This document shows positions 35,032-41,802 of a DNA stretch of 58,856 bases, piece by piece. The position numbers and the translations under genes were made by a program. Where the stretch lies: IMG/VR virus record IMGVR_UViG_3300030105_003283, positions 1 to 58,856 of that record. One strand, 5' to 3'. The number at the start of each line of letters is the position of its first letter. Within the stretch, counting starts at the first letter, position 1. This DNA is from a virus. A model generated the notes under the pieces. That model made no database searches and was not told the DNA's origin. It saw only the letters and a list, made by a program, of their open reading frames with translations.

Positions 35032-35496
35032 TTATCTCCTTCTAGATAAATTTGTTAAAACGTTTGCCATGTTTTGTATTCTGTCCGCCTTGCCACTCAA
35101 TATCTTAACCCGAGCCTCTGCATGGTTTTTAACCTTTAGTATCTCGGAAGCAAGAGGATTTTCTTTTATGGCAGAGTAATATTTTTCTTGCCACTTGGTG
35201 TATTGCGTTCCATAGTTTTGCATCACTGTAGATATTATATACCAAATGCTAGAATCTGCCCATTCTAAAATTGCATTTTCTTTTGATCTAACTGATTCTA
35301 AATATTCGCCGTAGTTATGAAGCTCATAAGCATAAGACAAACACTCTTCCGCAGTCAAGATTTTTAGAGTCTCCGAGGTGAATCCTAAAACTCTAGAGAG
35401 GTTCTTGTTTGGCTCCTTTGGACTTATGACACTTTTGCAAGAAATCCAATCTTCTATAGCCTGCACGAACTCATTTAATTTTTCTTCGCCAGTCAT
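35032..35496 (-). CDS. Helical protein of unknown function (UvsY-like possibility)
   Basis: 154 residues predicted mostly helical ('AIEDWISCKSVI', 'TAEECLSYAYELHNYGEYLES', 'EARVKILSGKADRIQNMANVLTNLS'). Its size, position between recombination genes and the C-terminal 'DRIQNMANVL' helix recall T4-type UvsY recombination mediators, but sequence support is weak. It overlaps the nuclease gene upstream by 26 bases. Other small phage helical proteins would fit as well. Confidence 0.5.
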   Translation of the reverse strand: MTGEEKLNEFVQAIEDWISCKSVISPKEPNKNLSRVLGFTSETLKILTAEECLSYAYELHNYGEYLESVRSKENAILEWADSSIWYIISTVMQNYGTQYTKWQEKYYSAIKENPLASEILKVKNHAEARVKILSGKADRIQNMANVLTNLSRRR

Positions 35497-35878
35497 CTAC
35501 ATCCTCGTTGTAATTAAACTCTATTAACGTAATGTCGTTTAGGTTGCACCACTCTTTTTTTTCGGAGTCTCTAGCTTTTGCCCTATAGAAGGATAGTTTG
35601 TCCTTGTAGAAGAACTTGTTAAACTTATAGTGCTGCTCGCCATGAACTTCGATTAACAGATTTCTGTTTGGTATAAAAAGATCGGCCCTTAAGGTGCCGC
35701 TCCGTCTCTCTGTTTTACTTCCGACTAGTGAAACCTCTTCCAGTATTCTATCATACGGAAAGAGTTTGTCAAGTAAAATTTTGGCTTTTATATGTAAAGA
35801 AGATAGTTTAGGTGAATTTGCCTGACTGGCAGACGGATTCCAGCTGTATTCTTTTCCATCAAGACCCTGTATAATCAT
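35471..35878 (-). CDS. Small restriction-endonuclease-fold nuclease
   Basis: 135 residues. 'LRADLFIPNRNLLIEVHGEQHYKF' holds an Asp, then Glu and a His-Gly-Glu-Gln-His run, like DUF559/Vsr-type or phage homing nucleases. 'DSEKKEWCNLNDITLIEFNY' is the typical closing segment in which the host adds a motif helix. It may be a homing or DNA-processing nuclease. It overlaps phosphomannomutase by 20 bases. Confidence 0.6.
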   Translation of the reverse strand: MIIQGLDGKEYSWNPSASQANSPKLSSLHIKAKILLDKLFPYDRILEEVSLVGSKTERRSGTLRADLFIPNRNLLIEVHGEQHYKFNKFFYKDKLSFYRAKARDSEKKEWCNLNDITLIEFNYNEDVDDWRRKIK

Positions 35879-36575
35879 TGTATTTATCCCTTAGTATCTT
35901 ATATGACTCTTCCCATCTGGAAACATGGTAGCAGACATCAGACTTAGAAGATATGGGAAAATCGTTCCCGCTAGGCTCACACCTATCTCCAAAGAATACG
36001 GTTTTTCCTGTCATGTCGAGAAGGGCTTGTGATTTATTTTTTCCTTTTGGATAGATGTCTATGCTTATCTCGCCACCAACTGAAAACTCTAACTTGGGAT
36101 ACAACATAGACAATCGCTCTACAATACTTCTTCGCTCGCCAATTGCTTTATCCCACTTGCAGTATACTTGGCGCTGTCTCTTTGTTGCACTTCTACCTAG
36201 AGTGGTAATATTCACCATTCCAATGCGTTCTTCTATATTGTTTTCAGCTTTTCCAAACCAAGGACTCTTTTCCAATAAGATGTGTAAGTCTAGGCGAAGA
36301 TGAGCAGACATTTGCCACTTCGATTCTTTTACCAGCCGCCCTTGTTTATAGAGCTGATTGCCACAACATTGATAAGAGCCGTTAACACATCTCCAGAGAG
36401 GGGTTCCAATTTGTTGTATTGTTTTTTCTCTATCTGATCCGGTTACAAAAAAAACCTTGTCCCCATACCAGCCCTGCCTGAAAACAGTCCACTGTCCAAA
36501 AAACCGTTTGAAATTCTTATCCATACTACGCCTAGGTTGCGTAAGCGTTCCGTCTATGTCAAATAGAAAGTTCAT
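35859..36575 (-). CDS. Phosphomannomutase, eukaryotic (PMM2/HAD) type
   Basis: 238 residues. 'LFDIDGTLTQPR' (Asp6/Asp8) is the HAD nucleophile motif. 'VNGSYQCCGNQLYKQGRLV', 'IEERIGMVNITTLGRSATKRQR', 'LEFSVGGEISIDIYPKGKNKSQAL' and 'TVFFGDRCEPSGNDFPI' align block by block with PMM1/PMM2, including the GRS and GG(E/Q)ISxDxxPxGxxK signatures. It converts mannose-6-P to mannose-1-P, the step before GDP-mannose, feeding GMD and GDP-fucose synthase. It is slightly truncated relative to human PMM2 (246). The bacterial ManB (alpha-D-phosphohexomutase) type is ruled out by the HAD fold. Confidence 0.85.
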   Translation of the reverse strand: MNFLFDIDGTLTQPRRSMDKNFKRFFGQWTVFRQGWYGDKVFFVTGSDREKTIQQIGTPLWRCVNGSYQCCGNQLYKQGRLVKESKWQMSAHLRLDLHILLEKSPWFGKAENNIEERIGMVNITTLGRSATKRQRQVYCKWDKAIGERRSIVERLSMLYPKLEFSVGGEISIDIYPKGKNKSQALLDMTGKTVFFGDRCEPSGNDFPISSKSDVCYHVSRWEESYKILRDKYNDYTGS

Positions 36576-36587
36576 TTAAACCCTGCG

Positions 36588-37427
36588 TTATACCACAGCC
36601 CTCCCTTTTAACTTTTCCCAGTCTTTGTCGGGCCTAACTTCTAGATTGGTCTCCCAAGCCCCACGAAGCGTGTGACATGTCGTCCCTAGCTTTTCTGCAA
36701 GGGTTATGATCGAGTTCAGATCTTTAGGAAAACAGCTCCCGCCAAACCCCTTCTTGCCGTCTGGCCCCGGAACAACCCAGTGCGTATCTCCCAGCCTAGG
36801 GTCAAAGTTGGCGTATTCTGCGATCTTGTCATAATCAACGCCACTAGCCTCACACAGTTTAGCAAATTCATTAGCAACCGAAACCTTTACTGCCAAGAAG
36901 CAGTTAGATAGATATTTTACATATTCAGCAACTGTGGACTCTGTTTTTACAACCTTTACATTTGGAAACACATGTGAGTAAAACTGTTTTAGGGATGTGG
37001 TAGCAGATATGTCGCCACCCAGTATTACCCTACTAGTATTCTTAAAATCTCTAGCTGCAAATCTTTCGGTTAAAAATTCGGGATTAAAAACAATTTTATC
37101 TGTTCCGAGCTTACAGTTTAGGTAGTCTGTGGTTCCCGGAGTAACGGTAGATTTTATAACAACAAAATGGTCATCTCCCGCAGCAACCACATCAGAACAA
37201 ACCTGCTCCACTACCGAGATGTCACAGGAGCCATCTTTTCTCATTGGTGTCGGTACGCAAACGAATACAACGTCTGACGCATTACAAAGGTTTACTATTG
37301 AATCGTGCGTGCAAGATCCATCTAAAAACTTATCATATGTGTTTACCGTATAATATTGTGAGAATTCTTCTTTTAGAGCCCGACCAACAAAACCCTGTCC
37401 AATCACACCAACAGTTTTAATTATCAT
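36588..37427 (-). CDS. Truncated nucleotide-sugar (UDP-glucose/GDP-mannose) dehydrogenase
   Basis: 279 residues with the NAD-binding 'VGVIGQGFVGRAL', 'VVFVCVPTPM', 'FVVIKSTVTPGTT', 'FNPEFLTERFAARDF' and the catalytic 'GFGGSCFPKDLNS' (Cys232). The central dimerisation helix is present, but the third, UDP-binding domain of full enzymes (about 390-440 residues) is missing. Similar short forms occur in tailed phages. It may oxidise UDP-glucose or GDP-mannose to the uronic acid, or act with reduced specificity. It lies 12 bases upstream of the PMM stop. Confidence 0.8.
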   Translation of the reverse strand: MIIKTVGVIGQGFVGRALKEEFSQYYTVNTYDKFLDGSCTHDSIVNLCNASDVVFVCVPTPMRKDGSCDISVVEQVCSDVVAAGDDHFVVIKSTVTPGTTDYLNCKLGTDKIVFNPEFLTERFAARDFKNTSRVILGGDISATTSLKQFYSHVFPNVKVVKTESTVAEYVKYLSNCFLAVKVSVANEFAKLCEASGVDYDKIAEYANFDPRLGDTHWVVPGPDGKKGFGGSCFPKDLNSIITLAEKLGTTCHTLRGAWETNLEVRPDKDWEKLKGRAVV

Positions 37428-37680
37428 CTAAACATCCTTCCATATAAATTGGAGTATTTTCCCCGACGTAAGCTCCGAACGTATTATACTCAAGCCATTC
37501 TTGAGATTCATCATAGCTAATCTCACGTTCCCTTACGTCACTCTCTATCATTTTTTGCACATCATAAATAACTCTCTCACTGTCAAATCCAATAGCCACC
37601 CCAATAATAGCAGAGTCATAACCATCGGCAAACAAAAGAGCATCGCCGTAACGTTCACTAAGATCTTCACGAATTCCCAT
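37417..37680 (-). CDS. Small conserved phage protein of unknown function
   Basis: About 87 residues. 'YGDALLFADGYDSAIIGVAIGF', 'VIYDVQKMIESDV' and the ending 'YNTFGAYVGENTPIYMEG' match a family of short phage proteins ('dGyD.aiiG....Yd...i.....ey.efNi.gayvGe.tP') that I recognise but to which no function is attached. The ATG at 37680 overlaps the upstream 59-residue ORF by 14 bases; a longer reading to 37743 is less likely. Confidence 0.62.
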   Translation of the reverse strand: MGIREDLSERYGDALLFADGYDSAIIGVAIGFDSERVIYDVQKMIESDVREREISYDESQEWLEYNTFGAYVGENTPIYMEGCLDDN

Positions 37681-37846
37681 GTTCTTTGAATCCTTTTTTC
37701 CATGTCCTCTTATCCTTGTCCCACCACTTACGATACTTTTCAATTACCGCCTTAACTTTTCCCTCTATCATGTCTGAATGTTTTTTTAGCCTTTGAAGCT
37801 CTTTCTCATCCATGTCAGTGGATTTGTATGGTTTCTTTTTAGCCAT
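37667..37846 (-). CDS. 59-residue basic protein of unknown function
   Basis: A short ORF of 59 codons, with a strong AAGGAG ribosome site 7 bases before the ATG and an 8-base overlap with the recA stop. The protein is very lysine-rich ('MAKKKPYKSTDMDEKE', 'KYRKWWDKDKRTWKK'), similar in layout to small phage nucleic-acid-binding proteins. The tight coupling to recA and the excellent SD support it as a real gene despite its size. Confidence 0.6.
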   Translation of the reverse strand: MAKKKPYKSTDMDEKELQRLKKHSDMIEGKVKAVIEKYRKWWDKDKRTWKKGFKEHGNS

Positions 37847-38930
37847 TGAGCATCTCCTTGATAGAAGATTCTAGGAATTTGACCAGCTCGGGTTTTTCTG
37901 CCAAGAAGTTGTAAAGATTATCCTGACCCTGAAACTTAAAAGCCTTCCCTAAAGCCTCTTCATCGTCAACATTTACCTCTGGCTTTATCTTCTTTGCCAT
38001 TTTTTTACAATCACTCATAAATACGCAGTTAAACCAAGCTCCTGCCTTTTGTATTAATCCTAAGTCACAAGCAAGCATTAGTGTTTCTTGAGTCTTGTCT
38101 ATACCATGACCATATCTAATATAGCTCTGAACCTGCCCGCCCGGAGGCCCCATAGAGGAACAGATTATTTTCCAGTTTATTACCTGTCCTATTCTATCAC
38201 CACCCGCGCTTGTCCAAGGTGAAACCGCAGACACTCTCTCTCCGCCGCCAGAAATCTCCATTCTTGTGTCTGCTTGATACTGAATCTTATTGCCTCCGTC
38301 AGACATCTTATGCTTACCAAAACCAGCCGTATTTGCAATGTAGTGAGTTACGGCAATGATCAGCCCTCGCTGTCTTGGAAGAAGTTGTCCTATCTTCTTG
38401 GTGAAGATTGAGAGAACCTTTGGAAGGCCTGCCCGTCCCGGAGTCATATCTCCATCTAGCTCTTTTGCCGGAATAAGAGATGAGATAGAGTCAATTATAA
38501 GAACTCCTCCATAGTAGTCGGGGTGGCTCATTAGCTTATGCGCCACGTCCAAGAAGTCTTCTGCTGGAAGAGGCGTGTCTTCTGGGTGTACAATCTTCAT
38601 CTTGCTTGGGTCAAGATCATGCACTTCAAAGTTCATATCCTTTAATCTACCCTCTACATCTAGGTAGATAATAGGCCTTCCTTCCTTCTGGCAGTTGGCA
38701 GCTATTTGCATAGCGGTAGTTGTTTTTCCACTCTTAGGATCTCCTGTGAGTGTTAGCCAAGAACCCTCCTTTATACCTCCACCTAGAGCAATATCAATTG
38801 CTGGGCTAATAGAGATAGTCTTGTAGTTCTTTTTTTCCTCTAGGACGTCAAGACCATTAGATATTATATTGCCGTACTCTTTGAAGATTTTAGCTAGGTA
38901 TTCAGGTTTCTTCTCTGTCGTTTTTGCCAT
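37839..38930 (-). CDS. RecA/UvsX-type recombinase
   Basis: 363 residues. The core has 'ALGGGIKEGSWLTLTGDPKSGKTTTAMQIA' (Walker A about 62-70), the catalytic Glu in 'IIYLDVEGRL', Walker B 'VLIIDSISSLIPAKE' and 'GLIIAVTHYIAN'. A C-terminal extension holds 'AGAWFNCVFM', as in phage recombinases. Strand-exchange for phage recombination and recombination-dependent replication. Co-transcribed with polymerase, helicase and nuclease genes. Confidence 0.88.
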   Translation of the reverse strand: MAKTTEKKPEYLAKIFKEYGNIISNGLDVLEEKKNYKTISISPAIDIALGGGIKEGSWLTLTGDPKSGKTTTAMQIAANCQKEGRPIIYLDVEGRLKDMNFEVHDLDPSKMKIVHPEDTPLPAEDFLDVAHKLMSHPDYYGGVLIIDSISSLIPAKELDGDMTPGRAGLPKVLSIFTKKIGQLLPRQRGLIIAVTHYIANTAGFGKHKMSDGGNKIQYQADTRMEISGGGERVSAVSPWTSAGGDRIGQVINWKIICSSMGPPGGQVQSYIRYGHGIDKTQETLMLACDLGLIQKAGAWFNCVFMSDCKKMAKKIKPEVNVDDEEALGKAFKFQGQDNLYNFLAEKPELVKFLESSIKEMLNG

Positions 38931-39396
38931 TCTCTATGTTCCTAATTTTTGAAAATAATGTATTTGTCTTTTGTGGCGTCCTAGCTTTGTACTGAGTGTT
39001 TTCCGGCAGCTCCAACACCTCCTTCGTCTTGGCCTTTTCTTTTTCTAATTCTTCAACAGCCTTAGACACACCCCTTTCTACAAAATTAAGAGGCAAAACA
39101 AATTTGCCAGAGCCATGCAGAAACCCCAGCGAATATACTTTTCTTGCGCCGGGGCTATTGATGTAGCGTATAAGAGCCTCTTCTCCGAACTTCTTTATGA
39201 GCTTATGAGCAACCCGTACCTGAGTTTGATACTCATCGGTATGAGACTTGCTCCAAAACTTATATTCTAAACTGCCTCGGTTTTCTTTTTCGCTTCTACG
39301 TATACAAACCTTTTCAGCGGCATACTGAGCAGAACTACATTCCTGTCCGGTTGAGGCACTCTTGAACTTTCGGGTTGTTTCTTTTTTTTGATTCAT
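38902..39396 (-). CDS. Phage protein of unknown function
   Basis: 164 residues. The N-terminus is basic and disordered; the middle has 'HKLIKKFGEEALIRYINSPGARKVYSLGFLHGSGKFVLPLNFVE' (helix then strands) and a charged C-terminus that runs into the recA start (29-base overlap). A homologous block, 'YLNSP.ar.iysl', is seen in other phages next to RecA-like genes. The start overlaps the upstream gene by 62 bases, so a later non-ATG start is possible. Confidence 0.55.
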   Translation of the reverse strand: MNQKKETTRKFKSASTGQECSSAQYAAEKVCIRRSEKENRGSLEYKFWSKSHTDEYQTQVRVAHKLIKKFGEEALIRYINSPGARKVYSLGFLHGSGKFVLPLNFVERGVSKAVEELEKEKAKTKEVLELPENTQYKARTPQKTNTLFSKIRNIENGKNDREET

Positions 39397-39850
39397 TTTT
39401 AAAAATCATTCTTTTCAAATTTTCTTTAGATAACTTTCTAGTAGAAACGCGTTGTTCAAACTCGTTATGAGGCCAAACGTATTTGCGTACATCTATTTCA
39501 GAACAGTCATCTTTCAACAGGCATACCGTCAGCGTTTGGTATGATTTAGAATAGGAGCCGTCAATAGCTTGATCTTGAGCCACGCCTCTTACTACGGAGA
39601 TTCCATCGAGACCCGAGGAGTCCTCAAAAAACACTTCCTGCGTGGCGCCAAACATATAGAGTTGAACCTTAGACGGAAGAACTTTATTTTCTTCACAATA
39701 TTTTTTTAACCTTGTCCAAGGATTGTCAAAACCATTCCGTTCGTAATCGCCATATACAGTGGTTCCATCTGTAAGTGTTATCTGCCAGCTAATCATTAGC
39801 TCGTGATGACAGAGGGTCTTCATGTAACCATCAAATTCAGTGCAGAGCAT
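39335..39850 (-). CDS. Phage protein of unknown function
   Basis: 171 residues from the ATG one base after the upstream stop, with AAGGA at 9 bases. 'ISWQITLTDGTTVYGDYERNGFDNPWTRLKKYC' has the sheet-rich look of a small beta barrel; 'LYMFGATQEVFFEDSSGLDGI' and 'QTLTVCLLKDD' follow. A longer reading to 39934 would cover the upstream gene and lacks a comparable ribosome site. No function can be assigned. Confidence 0.55.
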   Translation of the reverse strand: MLCTEFDGYMKTLCHHELMISWQITLTDGTTVYGDYERNGFDNPWTRLKKYCEENKVLPSKVQLYMFGATQEVFFEDSSGLDGISVVRGVAQDQAIDGSYSKSYQTLTVCLLKDDCSEIDVRKYVWPHNEFEQRVSTRKLSKENLKRMIFKNESKKRNNPKVQECLNRTGM

Positions 39851-39851
39851 A

Positions 39852-40157
39852 TTAGTCTTCCTTAATCTTGTGAATAACCCCTTCATATCTTTTTGGATTT
39901 GGAGACTCTGCTTTTCTCCGACTCTTATTGTCATCTCCTGCCGTGGAAGCCGCTTCAGTCATTACCGTAACGCCGCGATCTTCTTTTCTTGCAAAAAGTT
40001 CTGATGTACGAGTGGGATTTTCCTGATCGTTAATCTCAACGTAGCGAGAAACAACCTTTACGGATCTCTCAAGCTTGTTAGCGATATCCTCTGTACTCAT
40101 AGACTTGTTGCTATCAATAAAGTCTTTCTCTTTTTTAGAGAGTGGTCCCTTTTTCAT
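39852..40157 (-). CDS. Small helix-turn-helix phage protein
   Basis: 101 residues. 'GPLSKKEKDFIDSNKSMSTEDIANKLERSVKVVSRYV' is a HTH segment shared with phage proteins whose N-terminus reads 'gpLskaEk.yI....... iA..L.Rtv..v..y'. The remainder is polar and disordered. Probably DNA-binding, perhaps a regulator; position in the recA operon gives no stronger clue. Confidence 0.6.
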   Translation of the reverse strand: MKKGPLSKKEKDFIDSNKSMSTEDIANKLERSVKVVSRYVEINDQENPTRTSELFARKEDRGVTVMTEAASTAGDDNKSRRKAESPNPKRYEGVIHKIKED

Positions 40158-40158
40158 C

Positions 40159-40506
40159 TTAGGTCTCCATTAAAAATCTTCTAGCTTTGGTAAAATACAA
40201 TCTGTTTTTGCTCTCAAGGTACTTAGTATAACTTTCAAAGGTTTTTTGTGACACCTTTTTAAACTTATACATATGGGACTGTCTGCGGGAGGAGGCGTAT
40301 GACGAATCCGCCTGATGTGGGTCTAGAAGCTCATTTCTTCCGTACTTAATATAGAAGGAGGTAGATCCGCTTGAGGACTCAACCATCTTCGCTACAGCCT
40401 TCTCTTCTGATACGTCTTTGCCATTTAGGTCGACAAACTTTGTCTCAATCTTTTCTGGATCCGGTATGTTCATCCCAGTAACATCTTCATTCTCCCATCT
40501 AGCCAT
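40159..40506 (-). CDS. Phage protein of unknown function
   Basis: 115 residues. N-terminal disordered stretch then 'VAKMVESSSGSTSFYIKYGRNELLDPHQADSS' and 'QSHMYKFKKVSQKTFESYTKYLESKNRLYFTKARRFLMET', a long basic helix. No recognised domain. Overlaps the neighbouring gene by 8 bases. Confidence 0.5.
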   Translation of the reverse strand: MARWENEDVTGMNIPDPEKIETKFVDLNGKDVSEEKAVAKMVESSSGSTSFYIKYGRNELLDPHQADSSYASSRRQSHMYKFKKVSQKTFESYTKYLESKNRLYFTKARRFLMET

Positions 40507-40729
40507 TGAGTTTCTCCAATTTTTCTTTTACTATTTTTATACAGTCGGCCTCAGTGGGACCGCTTACGCAAATCTGGGCTTTTGTAGACATATTATATTT
40601 AGAAAGTAATGAATTTCCCATAACCATTGGGTCTAGACTTCCGTCTTTATTCATCTTTCTTATATCAATCTTGAGCGTTATTGTCGCGTGGTGTGGCCAC
40701 GACCGCCTTTCTAAACCATTAGTCTCCAT
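40499..40729 (-). CDS. Small phage protein of unknown function
   Basis: 76 residues, with 'HHATITLKIDIRKMNKDGSL', 'LLSKYNMSTKAQICVSGPTEADCIKIVKEKLEKL'. The beta-alpha-beta pattern, with a basic start, recalls small phage nucleic-acid or nucleotide-binding modules. Overlaps the genes on both sides by 8-11 bases. Confidence 0.5.
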   Translation of the reverse strand: METNGLERRSWPHHATITLKIDIRKMNKDGSLDPMVMGNSLLSKYNMSTKAQICVSGPTEADCIKIVKEKLEKLNG

Positions 40730-41060
40730 TGCGTATCCACTTCAGTTTTTGCGTTTCGGTCATTGTGTTTATCTTTCTATGCATACTTCGTGTTTTTTGA
40801 CCCTCTCTGCTTTTGTTTATACCGTCTTTTTCTTTTTTGTCCGACATTTCATAGCTACCCATTTTTTCAGTGTTTCTATCTGCAAGCTGTCCTATAGTGG
40901 TGGGTTCACCCCTAACAAACATCGCGGGAGCATTTATGTAGATTTTAACTAGAGTGTTTTTCTCACAGTGCGGACACTCGTGAGACTCTGGATCATTGTG
41001 TCTTTGAAATATTTCTGTGTAGTACGCGCACGCCTGACACTCGAAGTCGTAGGTTGGCAT
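40719..41060 (-). CDS. FmdB-type zinc-ribbon protein
   Basis: 113 residues. The N-terminal 'PTYDFECQACAYYTEIFQ' with 'SHECPHCEKNTLVKIYI' gives the FmdB-like two CxxC ribbon. The C-terminal part is basic and disordered ('KSREGQKTRSMHRKINTM'). Similar ribbons are common in tailed phages, and they may aid transcription or DNA binding. It is the first gene of the unit after the promoter at 41075-41103, with a good SD (AAGGAGAT) before its ATG. Confidence 0.75.
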   Translation of the reverse strand: MPTYDFECQACAYYTEIFQRHNDPESHECPHCEKNTLVKIYINAPAMFVRGEPTTIGQLADRNTEKMGSYEMSDKKEKDGINKSREGQKTRSMHRKINTMTETQKLKWIRNGD

Positions 41061-41074
41061 CTCTATCTCCTTTT

Positions 41075-41103
41075 ATTCTACAATATTATAAGCTGTTAGT
41101 CAA
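41075..41103 (-). promoter_or_regulatory. Sigma70-type promoter for the FmdB-to-glycan unit
   Basis: On the minus strand TTGACT, a 17-base spacer and TAGAAT (five of six matches in each hexamer) lie in the short gap between phoH and the FmdB-like gene, 15 bases before that gene's ATG. An overlapping TATAAT within the spacer lacks a -35 at proper distance. From here the tightly packed unit extends through recA, replication genes and perhaps into the glycan island. Confidence 0.55.
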
Positions 41104-41112
41104 GGAAACTAC

Positions 41113-41790
41113 TCATAATTTACAAAGTATTTTTGAGATAATTTTATTTCTAACAATATCACTTGAATCTAGCTCACAAATAGACACTCCTTCAACATCG
41201 TTTAACCTGTCCATGCACACATCCAAGCCTCCATCAGAGCGATAGTCTAGGTCTGTCTGATCAATGTCTCCATTGATTACAACTTTTGAACCAAGACCTA
41301 TTCTGGTTATAAACATTTTTATTTGTTCATAGGTAGCGTTTTGAGCTTCGTCAAGAATCATAAATGAGTCATGAAAGTTTCTCCCACGCATGTATTCCAG
41401 TGGACACAACTCAATAGAGTTATTGGATCTGGCAGAGTTGTATGTTTCCGTGCCTAGATATAGCTTCATTTCTTCGACTACGGGAACTAGGTATGGTTGT
41501 ATTTTTTCGGTAAGACTTCCGGGCAAAAAGCCAAGACCTCTACCAGCTTCAACAACAGGCCTTGTTATAATAATTTTCTGAACCCTGCTATCTAGAAAAT
41601 GTTGACATGCTAAACCTACCGCAACGGCGGTTTTTCCTGAGCCAGCGGGACCAGAGCAAAACGTAACATCGCTTTCTGCCATACATCTAATATAGTCCGC
41701 TTGATTTTCTGATTTGGCTATTAATTCTTTTCTACGCGGTTGAATTCTTTGCTTGTCTTTACGAGGCTTCTGATTTCTACGCTTGGGCAA
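41113..41790 (-). CDS. phoH: PhoH-like ATPase
   Basis: 225 residues with the P-loop 'FCSGPAGSGKTAVAVGLA' (about 46-63), 'IIITRPVVEAGRGLGFLPGSLTEK', 'YMRGRNFHDSFMILDEAQNATYEQIKMFITRIG' and 'VVINGDIDQTDLD', the conserved PhoH/PhoL blocks. Family role: RNA-dependent ATPase/helicase-like protein. Very common in marine phages. It has a basic N-terminus (KPRKDKQRIQPRRKE). Confidence 0.92.
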   Translation of the reverse strand: MPKRRNQKPRKDKQRIQPRRKELIAKSENQADYIRCMAESDVTFCSGPAGSGKTAVAVGLACQHFLDSRVQKIIITRPVVEAGRGLGFLPGSLTEKIQPYLVPVVEEMKLYLGTETYNSARSNNSIELCPLEYMRGRNFHDSFMILDEAQNATYEQIKMFITRIGLGSKVVINGDIDQTDLDYRSDGGLDVCMDRLNDVEGVSICELDSSDIVRNKIISKILCKL

Positions 41791-41802
41791 TTTTAATAAC
41801 TC

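Noticed and set aside
41075-41103. TTGACT with TATAAT only 7 bases downstream
   Set aside because: The spacing is far too short; the correct pair is TTGACT with TAGAAT at 17 bases.
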